Positions 25,769 through 34,612 are shown, counted from the stretch's first letter. The stretch: DNA of 41,176 nt from CAYJAZ01 sp964368455 (GCA_964368455.1 CAYJAZ010000024.1:1-41176), one strand, 5' to 3'. The notes: generated from the sequence alone by a model not told the origin. Program-made: numbers and translations.

Positions 25769-26665
25769 ATGGCATTTTTTATCAATAATAACATCACTGC
25801 AATGCGTTCAGCTGTAGCTATGAATTCTTCCTATGGAAATCTGGCCTCATCGATTTCACAATTAGCTTCTGGTTTAAAAGTTCAAGATGCTGGTGACAAT
25901 GCACAGGCCTACACAGCTTCTGTGAGTATGCAAATGGGCATTTCAACTTTGCAGCAAGGCATGAGAAATGCAAATGACGCAGTATCTCTTGTTCAAACTG
26001 CGGACAGTTCTTTGCAAGCCATTGATAATGCACTTGTACGCATGAAAGAATTGGCTGAACAAGCGGCTACAGGCCATTACGATACAACTCAGCGTGGAAT
26101 TATTGACAGCGAATATCAAAGTCTTGCTTCAGAAATCACGCGTATTGCAAATATGACAGAATTCAATAATATCAAGCTATTGAATGGTAATTTAGATTCA
26201 GATGAATACCATGGTGGATTTTTTGAAGATTTTCCTGGCAAACTTAAGTTGCATTATGGCCCAACAAATAATGAAAACAAAGATTTTACCTACTTACAGA
26301 TAGACGACAGCACAGCAGCTGCACTTGGTGTTGGTAATTCTTCTGATCCAACTGGTGATGGCTATACTTTAAGTACGCAAGATGCTGCTTCTAGGGCTCT
26401 TCTTGCCATTGATGCGGCAATTTCTCAAACTTCTGCTACAAGATCAAAACTTGGAGCCGTACAAAATTCAATGGAAGCAACTATTAATAAATTGTCTTAC
26501 GAAACTGAAAATCTTACAGCTTCTTCCTCAAGACTTATTGACGTAGATGTTGCAAAAGAAATGACAAACTTTACTAAATATCAAATACTTACACAAACAA
26601 CTGCTTCAATTATCACTCAAGCAAACACAGCTCCTCAAATGGCTCTTGATCTACTCGGCAGATAA
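25769..26665 (+). CDS. fliC: Flagellin
   Basis: This 298-residue flagellin has the conserved N-terminal D0/D1 helices (MAFFINNNITAMRSAVAMNSS…, NANDAVSLVQTADSSLQAIDNALVRMKELAEQAATG), a short central variable part (about residues 145-210), and the C-terminal D1/D0 region ending NTAPQMALDLLGR. The segment QRGIIDSEYQSLASEITRIA corresponds to the region read by the host receptor TLR5 in enteric flagellins. It is exported by the flagellar type III system and forms the filament. AGAGGT precedes the ATG. It is a single gene with its own sigma-54 promoter and terminator, not FliA-controlled as in enterics. Confidence 0.97.
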   Translation: MAFFINNNITAMRSAVAMNSSYGNLASSISQLASGLKVQDAGDNAQAYTASVSMQMGISTLQQGMRNANDAVSLVQTADSSLQAIDNALVRMKELAEQAATGHYDTTQRGIIDSEYQSLASEITRIANMTEFNNIKLLNGNLDSDEYHGGFFEDFPGKLKLHYGPTNNENKDFTYLQIDDSTAAALGVGNSSDPTGDGYTLSTQDAASRALLAIDAAISQTSATRSKLGAVQNSMEATINKLSYETENLTASSSRLIDVDVAKEMTNFTKYQILTQTTASIITQANTAPQMALDLLGR

Positions 26666-26675
26666 TTTCTACAAT

Positions 26676-26716
26676 AAAAAAAAGAAACATAAGCTTTTGC
26701 AAATGTTTCTTTTTTA
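26676..26716. terminator. Bidirectional terminator between flagellin and glpB
   Basis: AAAAGAAACAT and ATGTTTCTTTT form the stem with an A-run before and a T-run after; the two genes converge on it. Confidence 0.88.
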
Positions 26717-26738
26717 TTTTAATTAATTGAGAATAATT

Positions 26739-27992
26739 TTATAATTTTTCTCTTGCAATATTCTTTACGGCAACAAAGGCTGAAGAAACTGCTATACCTA
26801 CTCCACATTTTTCTCTCATCCAATCGTGGTGAGCAAGCAAAGTACCAACTGCGTATAAGTCTTTGTCTATAACATTATTTTCGTGATCAACTGGATTGAA
26901 ATAATCGTTCACCATAACACCAGAATAGTTAATAGGATGGCCATCTTTGTGGAAAAGTTCTTCATTATGCCAAATTTCTCTGCTTTCAGGCTGATGCACA
27001 GGCAAGTTCATTATGCTTTCACGAACTCCCTCAACCCTATCCGCAGTAAGGCCATTTCCAATAAATCTGCCAGTCGCAAGTATTACATGCTTTACAAATA
27101 TTTTTTCCGGGCCAGAAGCTTGTGTAAGCGTTACTTCAAAACCTTCTTTATCATTTCTTGTTGTCTTCACAATATCAGTAGCTCTTACAAGTCTTCTTGT
27201 ATGAACGCCTTCTTTATCAAGATGTGCGTCGAAAATATCTTTCAGTCTAAAACCTGGTGTAGACGCTGGTAATGTAGGGATTTCAAAAACAGGAACACCA
27301 AGCAGTTCTTCCAATCTTTTTGCTCTTTCATGTGCATTATGTACACCTAAAACCGCTGGCAATCCAACACAAACAGCTGTTCCAATATGCGGTTTAATGA
27401 GCGAAGCTAAAACTTCTAAATGTTCTGGATATTCAAGAGCTTGTGCCATAGATCCAGGCAATAAAGGTTGTTCTAAAGCAGCAGGAAAAACAACACGCAA
27501 ACTTGTAAGACCAGGAACTACATTCTTTGCAACTTCAACTAATTGTTTAGCTGAAAACTCTCTATATCCATGAAAATCAACAATAAGAGCTGGTAATTTT
27601 TTTTCAATAACTTCAATTGCATAAGCAAAAGATTCAGGAACAGCCCAAGTAAGCTTTGTTGTTCCCATTGGTGTAAAAACTCTTGCTGAATCTTCACCTA
27701 AATGTTTAAAAGGCATACCATGCTTTTCTAACCATTCAAGAAAAGAATCCATTGCTAAACGGACATTTTCAGCACCAATCTTCGCATAAGGATGAAGTGG
27801 ATTTGTTGTTTTTATAGCACGTATGGAATTGAAAGGTTTTTTGCTACCATAGACATCAAAAAGGCCACTTGCAAAAACGATTTCAGCTGTGCTACCAGCT
27901 TGAATAACACTAAAACCTTCTTCTCTGGCAAAAATACTTGCAGCTGTACCCGCTATTCCGCAACCTGCAACAAAGATATCACTATCGTACAT
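26739..27992 (-). CDS. glpB: Anaerobic glycerol-3-phosphate dehydrogenase subunit B
   Basis: This 417-residue flavoprotein has the N-terminal dinucleotide-binding motif DIFVAGCGIAGTAASIFARE and the GlpB-type sequence FASGLFDVYGSKKP near residue 42; the C-terminal region YAVGTLLAHHDWMREKCGVGIAVSSA also fits. GlpB works with GlpA (and GlpC in the classical enzyme) to oxidise glycerol-3-phosphate to dihydroxyacetone phosphate and pass electrons to quinone. The ATG is preceded by AGGT. It lies downstream of glpA on the same strand, separated by 327 bases of repeats. No glpC follows; flagellin does. Confidence 0.9.
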   Translation of the reverse strand: MYDSDIFVAGCGIAGTAASIFAREEGFSVIQAGSTAEIVFASGLFDVYGSKKPFNSIRAIKTTNPLHPYAKIGAENVRLAMDSFLEWLEKHGMPFKHLGEDSARVFTPMGTTKLTWAVPESFAYAIEVIEKKLPALIVDFHGYREFSAKQLVEVAKNVVPGLTSLRVVFPAALEQPLLPGSMAQALEYPEHLEVLASLIKPHIGTAVCVGLPAVLGVHNAHERAKRLEELLGVPVFEIPTLPASTPGFRLKDIFDAHLDKEGVHTRRLVRATDIVKTTRNDKEGFEVTLTQASGPEKIFVKHVILATGRFIGNGLTADRVEGVRESIMNLPVHQPESREIWHNEELFHKDGHPINYSGVMVNDYFNPVDHENNVIDKDLYAVGTLLAHHDWMREKCGVGIAVSSAFVAVKNIAREKL

Positions 27993-28020
27993 GAATTTAC
28001 TACCTACTTACATTTAAACT

Positions 28021-28372
28021 ATTTGTTTTGGCACGCTGTGCAATCAAACTTCTTCTTCTAAACTATTTGTTTTGGCACGCTGTGCACAAAACCTCAATCG
28101 CATTTTGCGTGGAAAATGCTCTCTCGCTAAAGCCTTTGTTCACTACGTTCACATTTAAAAACATATTAAACTTCTTCCTCTAAACCTAAGAGTCCAAAGT
28201 ATAATGCTTCTTTAATAGATTTGTTTTGGCACGCTGTGCACAAAACCTCAATCGCATTTTGCGTAGAAAATGCTCTCTCGCTAAAGCCTTTGTTCACTAC
28301 GTTCACATTTAAAAACATATTAAACTTCTTCTTCTAGTCCTAGCAGTCCAAAGTATAATGCTTCTTTTAGTT
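28021..28372. repeat. Tandem 154-bp repeat that includes a second copy of the glpA 3' end
   Basis: Two units with a 154-base period (28065-28218 and 28219-28372) and a truncated third (28021-28064) fill the glpA-glpB interval. About 103 bases of each unit start at ATTTGTTTTGGCACGCTGTG and run to about ACATTTAAAAACAT. The rest is the glpA tail. The tail in 28168-28218 still reads IKEALYFGLLGLEEEV-stop on the minus strand, with synonymous changes only relative to the real glpA end. The phrase AATCGCATTTTG…AAAATGCTCT recurs at 40935-40959. Confidence 0.85.
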
Positions 28373-29879
28373 CTGCTTGGCTAAATTGCTTGCCCCACAT
28401 GACATAGCGTTGTCCACGCCAGCGTGAACTTAAAAAGTTTCTTAAACCTTCAATACCTTCATTACCTGTAACATTTGCACAATCATAAAGATGTGCAGTC
28501 ACTCTCGCACCACAGAAAGTCCCTTGACAAGGGCCTTTGCCCACACGCGAACGGCCTGCTACAGATTGCATTTGAGCTTTGCCTTGTGTATTGTCATTCC
28601 AGTTTTTAAGCACTTTATCAACGCCAGAACGTGGCACAACTTCACATTCGCAAAGTAAATAGTCGTGTGGAGTATGCTTTTGCCACCAAGAATATTTATG
28701 TTTTAAACTTGGATCCGTCCATGCAGCCATAACAGAAGGTCTTGCTGGTAAAATCTTTGTTTGACATTCAGCACTCACGCCAAGTCTTTCACAAATATAA
28801 TCACAAGTTTTTTCAGCCATTAATCTATAAGTAGTCAACTTACCACCAGTAACTGTGACAAAGTTTGAAAGCCTTGCTTCTTCATGATTAACAAGAGCAA
28901 AGCCCCTACTAGCACCACGTCCATCGCTTGCATCAGAAGATTTTAAAAGTGGACGAATACCCGCATAAGCACGTATATAAGGAGTTGTAGCAAGCAAAGG
29001 CACCATAGGAGAACCTTCTCTTAGATTTGTGTCTACTTCAGCAATTGTTGGAAAATGATCGTCAGGATGATCCACAGTGATGGATGTTGTACCAAGAATT
29101 GAAACAGATCCACCAGGCACAAGAATATCTCCATCGCCAGGTGCCCTTAAGCGGTTGATAACTCGGCTTGTCACTCTTGATTGCGTGATAATAAGCGTGC
29201 CTTTTGAAAGAGTCATTTGCATGTCGCAGCCAGCCATCTTGGCAATATCTGCCGCCCAAGCTCCTGTGGCATTGATGAATTGATCAGCTATCACTTCAGT
29301 CACAGCGCCAGTCTTAGTATTGAGCAATTTTGCCGCAATAATGCGTTTACTATCTCTAATAAATCCAATAACTTTATGATATCTGAGATATTGTGCATTC
29401 GCATTTTGTTCAAGAGCACTAGCTATATTTTCTAAAGTAAGCATAAAAGGATCAACAGAAGCATCAGGAACGCTGTAAGCTTCAATGATATTTTTTGCTA
29501 TAGCTGGTTCATTTTCTTTAGCTTCTTCTAAATCAACTTTTTGTGCATTTATACCTGCTTTTTCACAAGCTAGTGGAAAATCAGCAATATATTTTTCATC
29601 ATCCCCTTCAACGGCAATAAAATAGCCACCACAAGGATCGATACATTGCGGAAAAGTTTGTTTTAAAATTTCGTTTTCTAATGCACATTCTTCAGCAGAA
29701 TGTAAATCTTTTACAGCATATCTTGCTCCAGAGTGTAAAAGACCGTGGTTTCCGCCAGTTGCACCAGAGGCTGCATCTTTTTGCTCTACCAAGATAGCAG
29801 AAACTCCACGCAAGGTTAAATCGCGTAAAATCCCAGCTCCTGTTGCTCCAGCACCAATTATAAGAACTTGTGTTTCCAT
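28320..29879 (-). CDS. glpA: Anaerobic glycerol-3-phosphate dehydrogenase subunit A
   Basis: This 519-residue protein (ATG 29879, because METQVLIIGAGATGAGILRDL begins the FAD-binding strand; the upstream in-frame start at 29909 adds only an AT-rich leader) is of the GlpA/GlpD family. It has a Rossmann FAD motif, SKGTLIITQSRVTSRVINR, and TGGKLTTYRLMAEKTCDYI. The C-terminal domain has CECEVVPRSG and GKGPCQGTFC, the four cysteines of a BFD-like [2Fe-2S] domain found in GlpA but not in aerobic GlpD. It oxidises glycerol-3-phosphate with GlpB. Its last ~17 codons are duplicated downstream in the 154-bp repeat. Confidence 0.93.
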   Translation of the reverse strand: METQVLIIGAGATGAGILRDLTLRGVSAILVEQKDAASGATGGNHGLLHSGARYAVKDLHSAEECALENEILKQTFPQCIDPCGGYFIAVEGDDEKYIADFPLACEKAGINAQKVDLEEAKENEPAIAKNIIEAYSVPDASVDPFMLTLENIASALEQNANAQYLRYHKVIGFIRDSKRIIAAKLLNTKTGAVTEVIADQFINATGAWAADIAKMAGCDMQMTLSKGTLIITQSRVTSRVINRLRAPGDGDILVPGGSVSILGTTSITVDHPDDHFPTIAEVDTNLREGSPMVPLLATTPYIRAYAGIRPLLKSSDASDGRGASRGFALVNHEEARLSNFVTVTGGKLTTYRLMAEKTCDYICERLGVSAECQTKILPARPSVMAAWTDPSLKHKYSWWQKHTPHDYLLCECEVVPRSGVDKVLKNWNDNTQGKAQMQSVAGRSRVGKGPCQGTFCGARVTAHLYDCANVTGNEGIEGLRNFLSSRWRGQRYVMWGKQFSQAELKEALYFGLLGLEEEV

Positions 29880-29898
29880 AATTTTCTTCTTTATTGAG

Positions 29899-29922
29899 TA
29901 AGCTAACATTAAAATTAGTTTA
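29899..29922. promoter_or_regulatory. Imperfect dyad upstream of glpA
   Basis: TAAGCTAA-N8-TTAGTTTA has one mismatch between arms and lies about 20 bases before the glpA start. It could be an operator, but it is AT-rich and short. Confidence 0.25.
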
Positions 29923-30057
29923 CTGAATTTATACTACCTTCATAAAATTTAAAAATAAAAGCAAAGTGAATATTTTTAATAGTCTATTTTAGCCTTTTCT
30001 GCAAGAATTTTGTTAGTGCTAAAATTCAAAATTTTTATAACATTTCATTCGTGAAGA

Positions 30058-30088
30058 TTACAAAAAAAGCAAGAGTATATCTTGCTTG
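30058..30088 (-). terminator. Terminator of rpoN
   Basis: On the minus strand the GCAAGA/TCTTGC stem is followed by seven T, just after the rpoN stop codon. Confidence 0.8.
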
Positions 30089-30131
30089 AGTTAGATAAAA
30101 AAAATTTTAATATAATTTAGCCAAATAATAG

Positions 30132-31565
30132 CTAAAAAAAGCTCTTTCTTTTTGAAGAAGATGGAATATCAAGTGCTGTTCTGTATTTTGCAACAGTTCT
30201 TCTTGCCATTTCAACACCTAATTCAGCGTGCAAAATTTCACAAATTTTTTCATCTGACAATGGATTTTTCTTGTCTTCTTCGCCTATACATTTTTTAATT
30301 GCTGCTTTTACAGATTCTGAACCAACTTCCGCACCATTCTCTAAATTTAAAGCAGAATTGAAAAAGAATTTGATTTCAAAAGTTCCATGTGCAGTAGCAA
30401 CATATTTATTATTAGTTATACGTGAAATAGTTGATTCATGCATGCTTATATCATCAGCAACTGTCTTTAAAATCAGAGGTTTAAGCTTTGTTACCCCTTC
30501 TTCAAAGAAATCTTTTTGGTATTTCACTATAGATTCAACAACTCTATAAAGCGTTCTTTGTCTTTGATGCAAAGCTTTAATAAGCCATGCTGCTGATTTT
30601 TGTTTTTCTGAAAAATAATTTTTTTGATCAGAAGTCATAGTATCTAAAATATCTTTAGTATTGATATCGCTCAATCTCAATTGTGGCATGCCGTCTTCAT
30701 TCAATACTACAATAAATTCATCCTCAATTTTATACACATAAACATCAGGCGAAACAAAGAAATTATCTGAGTCTCCATAACCAGAACCAGGCATAGGATC
30801 TAAAGATTTAATTATCTGAATATATTCAAATAAAGTTTCTTCATCAATTTTTAATTTCTTTAATAATGGCTTATATCTGTTGTTTTCAAGATCTTCAAGA
30901 TGTGTTGAAATAAGTTCAACTAAGATAGGATCTCTGTCGTATTTGTATTTCTTTATTTGTACCAGCAAGGATTCTTTTGGGCTGTGCGTCGCCACACCAA
31001 CAGGATCGAAATTTTGTATAGCATCTAAAACAGGATACACTTTTTCAATATCAACTTCAGCTTGTTCTGCAATTTCTTCAAGGCTTGCACACAAATAACC
31101 AGTACCGCTGATATTGCCTATAATATATTCACCAATATCCATCTGCTCTTCTGTGAAGTCAGAAAGCCTTAATTGCCACATTAAATGAGATTCTAAGGTA
31201 GGTTTTGTTGCATAACGCGATTCATAAGAAGCCATTTCTTCTGGAATTTCATATTCTCTATGTGAACTTGTTTTTGGCGATGAAGATAATTCGCCAAGAT
31301 AATCTTCCCAATCTGCTGAATTTGCTACTTCTTTATCATATACATTATCATTTACGATATCTTCTGATTTTGCTTGGGTATATTCTTCATCATGTATAGG
31401 TTCTGCTTGAGCTTCGTCAAGAAAAGGATTTTCTATTAATTCACTAGCTACAGTATCTATGAGTTCGAGGCGAGAAAGTTGTAACAAACTAATTGCTTGC
31501 TGTAATTGTTGTGTCATTACAAGCTGTTGAGATAATTTTAATTGCTGTCTTAATTCTAATGCCAT
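30132..31565 (-). CDS. rpoN: RNA polymerase sigma-54 factor
   Basis: The product has 477 residues from ATG 31565, where the family N terminus MALELRQQLKLSQQLVMTQQLQQAISLLQLSRLEL begins. An in-frame start at 31628 would add 21 residues unlike the family. Region I is Gln/Leu-rich, region II is acidic, the core- and DNA-binding domains follow, and the protein ends with the diagnostic RpoN box ARRTVAKYRTALDIPSS, then SKRKSFF. It directs polymerase to -24/-12 promoters opened by AAA+ activators. Four such promoters are visible in this window. The common lptB and hpf neighbours are missing; glpA lies downstream and a sigma-54-dependent gene is divergent. Confidence 0.96.
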   Translation of the reverse strand: MALELRQQLKLSQQLVMTQQLQQAISLLQLSRLELIDTVASELIENPFLDEAQAEPIHDEEYTQAKSEDIVNDNVYDKEVANSADWEDYLGELSSSPKTSSHREYEIPEEMASYESRYATKPTLESHLMWQLRLSDFTEEQMDIGEYIIGNISGTGYLCASLEEIAEQAEVDIEKVYPVLDAIQNFDPVGVATHSPKESLLVQIKKYKYDRDPILVELISTHLEDLENNRYKPLLKKLKIDEETLFEYIQIIKSLDPMPGSGYGDSDNFFVSPDVYVYKIEDEFIVVLNEDGMPQLRLSDINTKDILDTMTSDQKNYFSEKQKSAAWLIKALHQRQRTLYRVVESIVKYQKDFFEEGVTKLKPLILKTVADDISMHESTISRITNNKYVATAHGTFEIKFFFNSALNLENGAEVGSESVKAAIKKCIGEEDKKNPLSDEKICEILHAELGVEMARRTVAKYRTALDIPSSSKRKSFF

Positions 31566-31790
31566 ACAGAAATTCTCTACCTTCGTATAAATTTTGTATA
31601 TTTTGGCACACTTTTTGATATTATGCAAGAAAAAATCTAAACTTTTTTTATACTAGTATTTATTATACTTTTAAGGATTCTTACTCTTTTATTTCTAAAA
31701 AACAAAGCTTTTAGATTTGAAAAATAGAGAGCTTTTAACTTTTTTATCTTAAAAAAAATTTAAAAAGTTTTTTTAATTATTTTTTTGACT

Positions 31791-31806
31791 TGGCATGTTT
31801 TTTGCT
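31791..31806 (+). promoter_or_regulatory. Sigma-54 promoter of the 131-aa gene
   Basis: TGGCATGTTTTTTGCT has GG at 31792-31793 and GC at 31804-31805, 12 bases apart, 50 bases before the start codon. Confidence 0.8.
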
Positions 31807-31856
31807 ACTAATTCTACATAAGAAAATAATAGTCAAGTTTTTGAAGGAAATAAATT

Positions 31857-32252
31857 ATGAAAGATAATACTATTCAAGAAATTTTTACAGCATCATCTGC
31901 AGCTAACTTTGAAGAACAAGAAGTAGTAAAGATAGAATTTGATGAAATAAGTGAAGATATTCAATCTCTTATCAGCAATTCTACAGAAAATTACAAAAGC
32001 ATTGAAGACGAAATCAGAGTAGATTTAACCTATTCACTTGGAAATCTTGGTAAAGCAGTGCAAAATCTTATTATTCTCTTAGAAAGAAATAATATAGTTC
32101 ATATGCTTCCTGAAGTCGCTCTTGCAGACTATTCTGAAATACTAGACTCAATTTCAACTAGTGCTATCCAAGCAAGTGAAGCAGTTGTCAAATCACAAGA
32201 ATTTGACAACAAAGTTAATTTAGCCCTAGATATTTGCCAAACAATACAATAA
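31857..32252 (+). CDS. Small acidic hypothetical protein under sigma-54 control
   Basis: I do not recognise this 131-residue, strongly acidic, probably all-helical soluble protein. It has no signal peptide, membrane segment or cysteine-rich motif apart from one Cys near the end. Heptad-like hydrophobic spacing runs through LTYSLGNLGKAVQNLIILLERN and DYSEILDSISTSAIQASEAVV. GAAGGAAAT precedes the ATG. It is monocistronic, with a clear -24/-12 promoter and a strong terminator, and diverges from rpoN. A small flagellar, chemotaxis or export accessory protein would fit, but only the promoter points that way. Confidence 0.7.
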   Translation: MKDNTIQEIFTASSAANFEEQEVVKIEFDEISEDIQSLISNSTENYKSIEDEIRVDLTYSLGNLGKAVQNLIILLERNNIVHMLPEVALADYSEILDSISTSAIQASEAVVKSQEFDNKVNLALDICQTIQ

Positions 32253-32298
32253 AATTTGATTTATTATTCCTTCAATATCAAGACTTTAAGCCAGCAAA

Positions 32299-32351
32299 AA
32301 AAGGAAAATATTGCTTACTCTTTTCTATCAGTAGGCAATATTTTCCTTTTA
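32299..32351. terminator. Long bidirectional terminator between the 131-aa gene and pal
   Basis: AAGGAAAATATTGC and GCAATATTTTCCTT form the stem with an A-run before and T-rich sequence after, between convergent genes. Confidence 0.88.
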
Positions 32352-32390
32352 ATTTTTATAAATTTATTATCTTATAAAATATTGTTTTTA

Positions 32391-32867
32391 TTAATAAGAA
32401 ATAACGTTAAAGTCGTCACGACGGTTCTGTGCGTGTGCAGCTTCTGAATTCCCAGAAACTAAAGGACGTTCTTTACCGTAAGAAATAAGTTCGATTTGAT
32501 CAGGATTTACACCAAGTAAAACAAGATATTCATAGGCAGCACGAGCACGTCTTTCACCAAGAGCTAAGTTATATTCTTGTGTGCCACGAACATCGCAATT
32601 TCCTTCAATTCTTACGCGGATATTTGGGTATTGACGTAATATATCAGCTTTGTCTTTTAATTTTTCACGATCTTGCATTGTTATATCGTATTGATTAAAA
32701 GCAAAATAAATTGACATATCCTGCACTTCAGCAATTGATTCTTGGTAAACTTCCATATTTTGTGCTGATGAAGTTGTTGTTCCAGAACTTCCTTCTAATT
32801 GGCTTTTAGCACAACCAACACCAAGCGAAAGCACAAGCATAAGTGCGGAAACTCTTAAATATTTCAT
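32391..32867 (-). CDS. pal: Peptidoglycan-associated lipoprotein (Pal, OmpA-like)
   Basis: This 158-residue lipoprotein starts at ATG 32867, chosen because GGAGG lies just upstream; the longer reading to 32882 would include that site in coding sequence. The signal peptide MKYLRVSALMLVLSLGVGC ends at a lipobox cysteine. A Ser/Thr-rich linker precedes an OmpA-like peptidoglycan-binding domain with IYFAFNQYDI, IEGNCDVRGTQEYNLALGERRA and ISYGKERP. Pal tethers outer membrane to cell wall as part of Tol-Pal. tolB is not adjacent in the window. The extreme C terminus (RRDDFNVISY) is slightly unusual for the family. Confidence 0.95.
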   Translation of the reverse strand: MKYLRVSALMLVLSLGVGCAKSQLEGSSGTTTSSAQNMEVYQESIAEVQDMSIYFAFNQYDITMQDREKLKDKADILRQYPNIRVRIEGNCDVRGTQEYNLALGERRARAAYEYLVLLGVNPDQIELISYGKERPLVSGNSEAAHAQNRRDDFNVISY

Positions 32868-33178
32868 AATTCCTCCAACCATTAACTTTAGGTTTATTTT
32901 TTATATAAATTTTTAATAAATATTCTTTTCTCTATTAATAAATGTTAATCAAATTTCATTTATTTGTAAAGCTCTTTTATTTTCACATTTATTAATAAAA
33001 AAAACTTGGATTCTCCCACTAAAAACTTCCCTATTTTTCTAATTATTACTCTCTAGCACGGCAAAATTAGGCTATTTTTTCTTCTTGCAAATTAGCTTAA
33101 AGACTGCTAGTCTACAACAGATTTTACAATAAGCAGTAGATTCTAGAGTATTATTTTACTTTTGCGTGGAGGTTTAAA

Positions 33179-34612
33179 GTGTCTGACTTTGAAGTTGTTA
33201 TTGGTTTAGAAGTGCATGTTCAACTTGCGACAAAGAGCAAACTTTTCTGTTCTTGTCCGCGTGAATTTGGCCAAGAGGCTAATTCAAATGTTTGTGAAAT
33301 TTGTGCAGGCATGCCTGGAGTGCTTCCTGTTCCAAACAAACAAGCAATTGAATTTGCAGTAAAAATGGGCTTAGCAACCAATTGCTCTATCAATAAACAT
33401 TCTTATTTTGCACGCAAAAACTATTTCTATCCAGATCTTCCAAAAGGCTACCAAATTTCACAATTTGAAGAGCCTATTTGTATAGGTGGCTTTATTGAAA
33501 TTGAAACAAAGTCTGGCAAGAAAAAAATCGGCCTCACTCGTATACATTTAGAAGACGATGCGGGTAAAAATATACATTCTGCCTCAGAGCCTAAGAGTTT
33601 TGTTGACTTAAATAGAGCTGGCACACCTCTTTGTGAAGTTGTGAGTGAACCAGACATGCGCTCAAGCGAAGAAGCTCTTCTTTACTTAAAAGAATTGTAT
33701 TCACTTGTTGTTGGTCTTGGTTTTTGCGATGGAAATATGGAAGAAGGTAATTTTAGATGCGATGCTAACATTTCTCTTCGTCCTTTCGGCCAAGAAGAAT
33801 TTGGCACACGTACAGAATTAAAAAATCTCAATTCTTTCAAAAACATACAAAAAGCTATTGAATGTGAAATTGCAAGACAAGAAGATATATTGCTTGATAA
33901 TGGCATTATTGTGCAAGAAACTCGTCTTTATGATGTAGACAAAAATAGAACTATTTCAATGCGTAGCAAGGAAGAAGCCCAAGATTATCGCTACTTCCCA
34001 GATCCAGATCTAATCACACTTACTCTTAGTGATGAACAAGTGGACTTTTGGACAAAAAATCAAGACGAATTGCCTTCTGCATGTAAGATCAGATATATGC
34101 AAGAGTATAAACTTAATAATGACGATGCACAAAGAATAGCAACTGACAAAAATCTCAAAAATCTTTTTGAAGATGCTTTAAAAACACATAATAGTCCAAA
34201 AAGATTAGCAAATATTATTCAAGGTATGCTCATGCGTGAATTAAACACAAGAGCATTACAAAGTTCACAAATCAGCCTTAGTGCAGAAGCTTTAGCCGAA
34301 CTTGCTAAAATCATTGATGATGACATGATTTCAATGACAATTGCAAATGACATCTTCCCACATTTATTTGAAACACAAATAATGCCAAAGAAATATGTTG
34401 AAGAAAAAGGCCTTGCTCAAGTTTCTGACACTTCTGAAATTGAAATTGCCTTGAAAGAAATTATGGACGCAAATCCAACGGAAGTTGCTGAATTTAAAGG
34501 TGGAAAAACTAAATTGCAAGGCTTCTTTGTTGGTCAAGTAATGAAAAAAATGGCAGGCAAAGCAAATCCTGCCTTAGTGAATAAAGCCTTAGCAAAACTT
34601 ATGCAAGGCTAA
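33179..34612 (+). CDS. gatB: Aspartyl/glutamyl-tRNA(Asn/Gln) amidotransferase subunit B
   Basis: This 477-residue protein is a full-length GatB. The GTG start has TGGAGG about six bases upstream. It begins FEVVIGLEVHVQLATKSKLFCSC, has the zinc-site cysteines CSC and CEIC, then YFYPDLPKGYQISQFEEPI, TRIHLEDDAGK and the C-terminal GatB/YqeY tail with FFVGQVMKKMAGKANPALVN. With GatA and GatC it converts Glu-tRNA(Gln), and often Asp-tRNA(Asn), to the amide form. It heads a run of four plus-strand genes (gatB, GT39, PBP, dapB). gatA and gatC are not in the window. Confidence 0.97.
   Translation: MSDFEVVIGLEVHVQLATKSKLFCSCPREFGQEANSNVCEICAGMPGVLPVPNKQAIEFAVKMGLATNCSINKHSYFARKNYFYPDLPKGYQISQFEEPICIGGFIEIETKSGKKKIGLTRIHLEDDAGKNIHSASEPKSFVDLNRAGTPLCEVVSEPDMRSSEEALLYLKELYSLVVGLGFCDGNMEEGNFRCDANISLRPFGQEEFGTRTELKNLNSFKNIQKAIECEIARQEDILLDNGIIVQETRLYDVDKNRTISMRSKEEAQDYRYFPDPDLITLTLSDEQVDFWTKNQDELPSACKIRYMQEYKLNNDDAQRIATDKNLKNLFEDALKTHNSPKRLANIIQGMLMRELNTRALQSSQISLSAEALAELAKIIDDDMISMTIANDIFPHLFETQIMPKKYVEEKGLAQVSDTSEIEIALKEIMDANPTEVAEFKGGKTKLQGFFVGQVMKKMAGKANPALVNKALAKLMQG

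Noticed and set aside
32256..32447. 63-residue hydrophobic reading frame after the 131-aa gene
   Set aside because: It crosses the bidirectional terminator and enters pal in antisense, and lacks a ribosome site.
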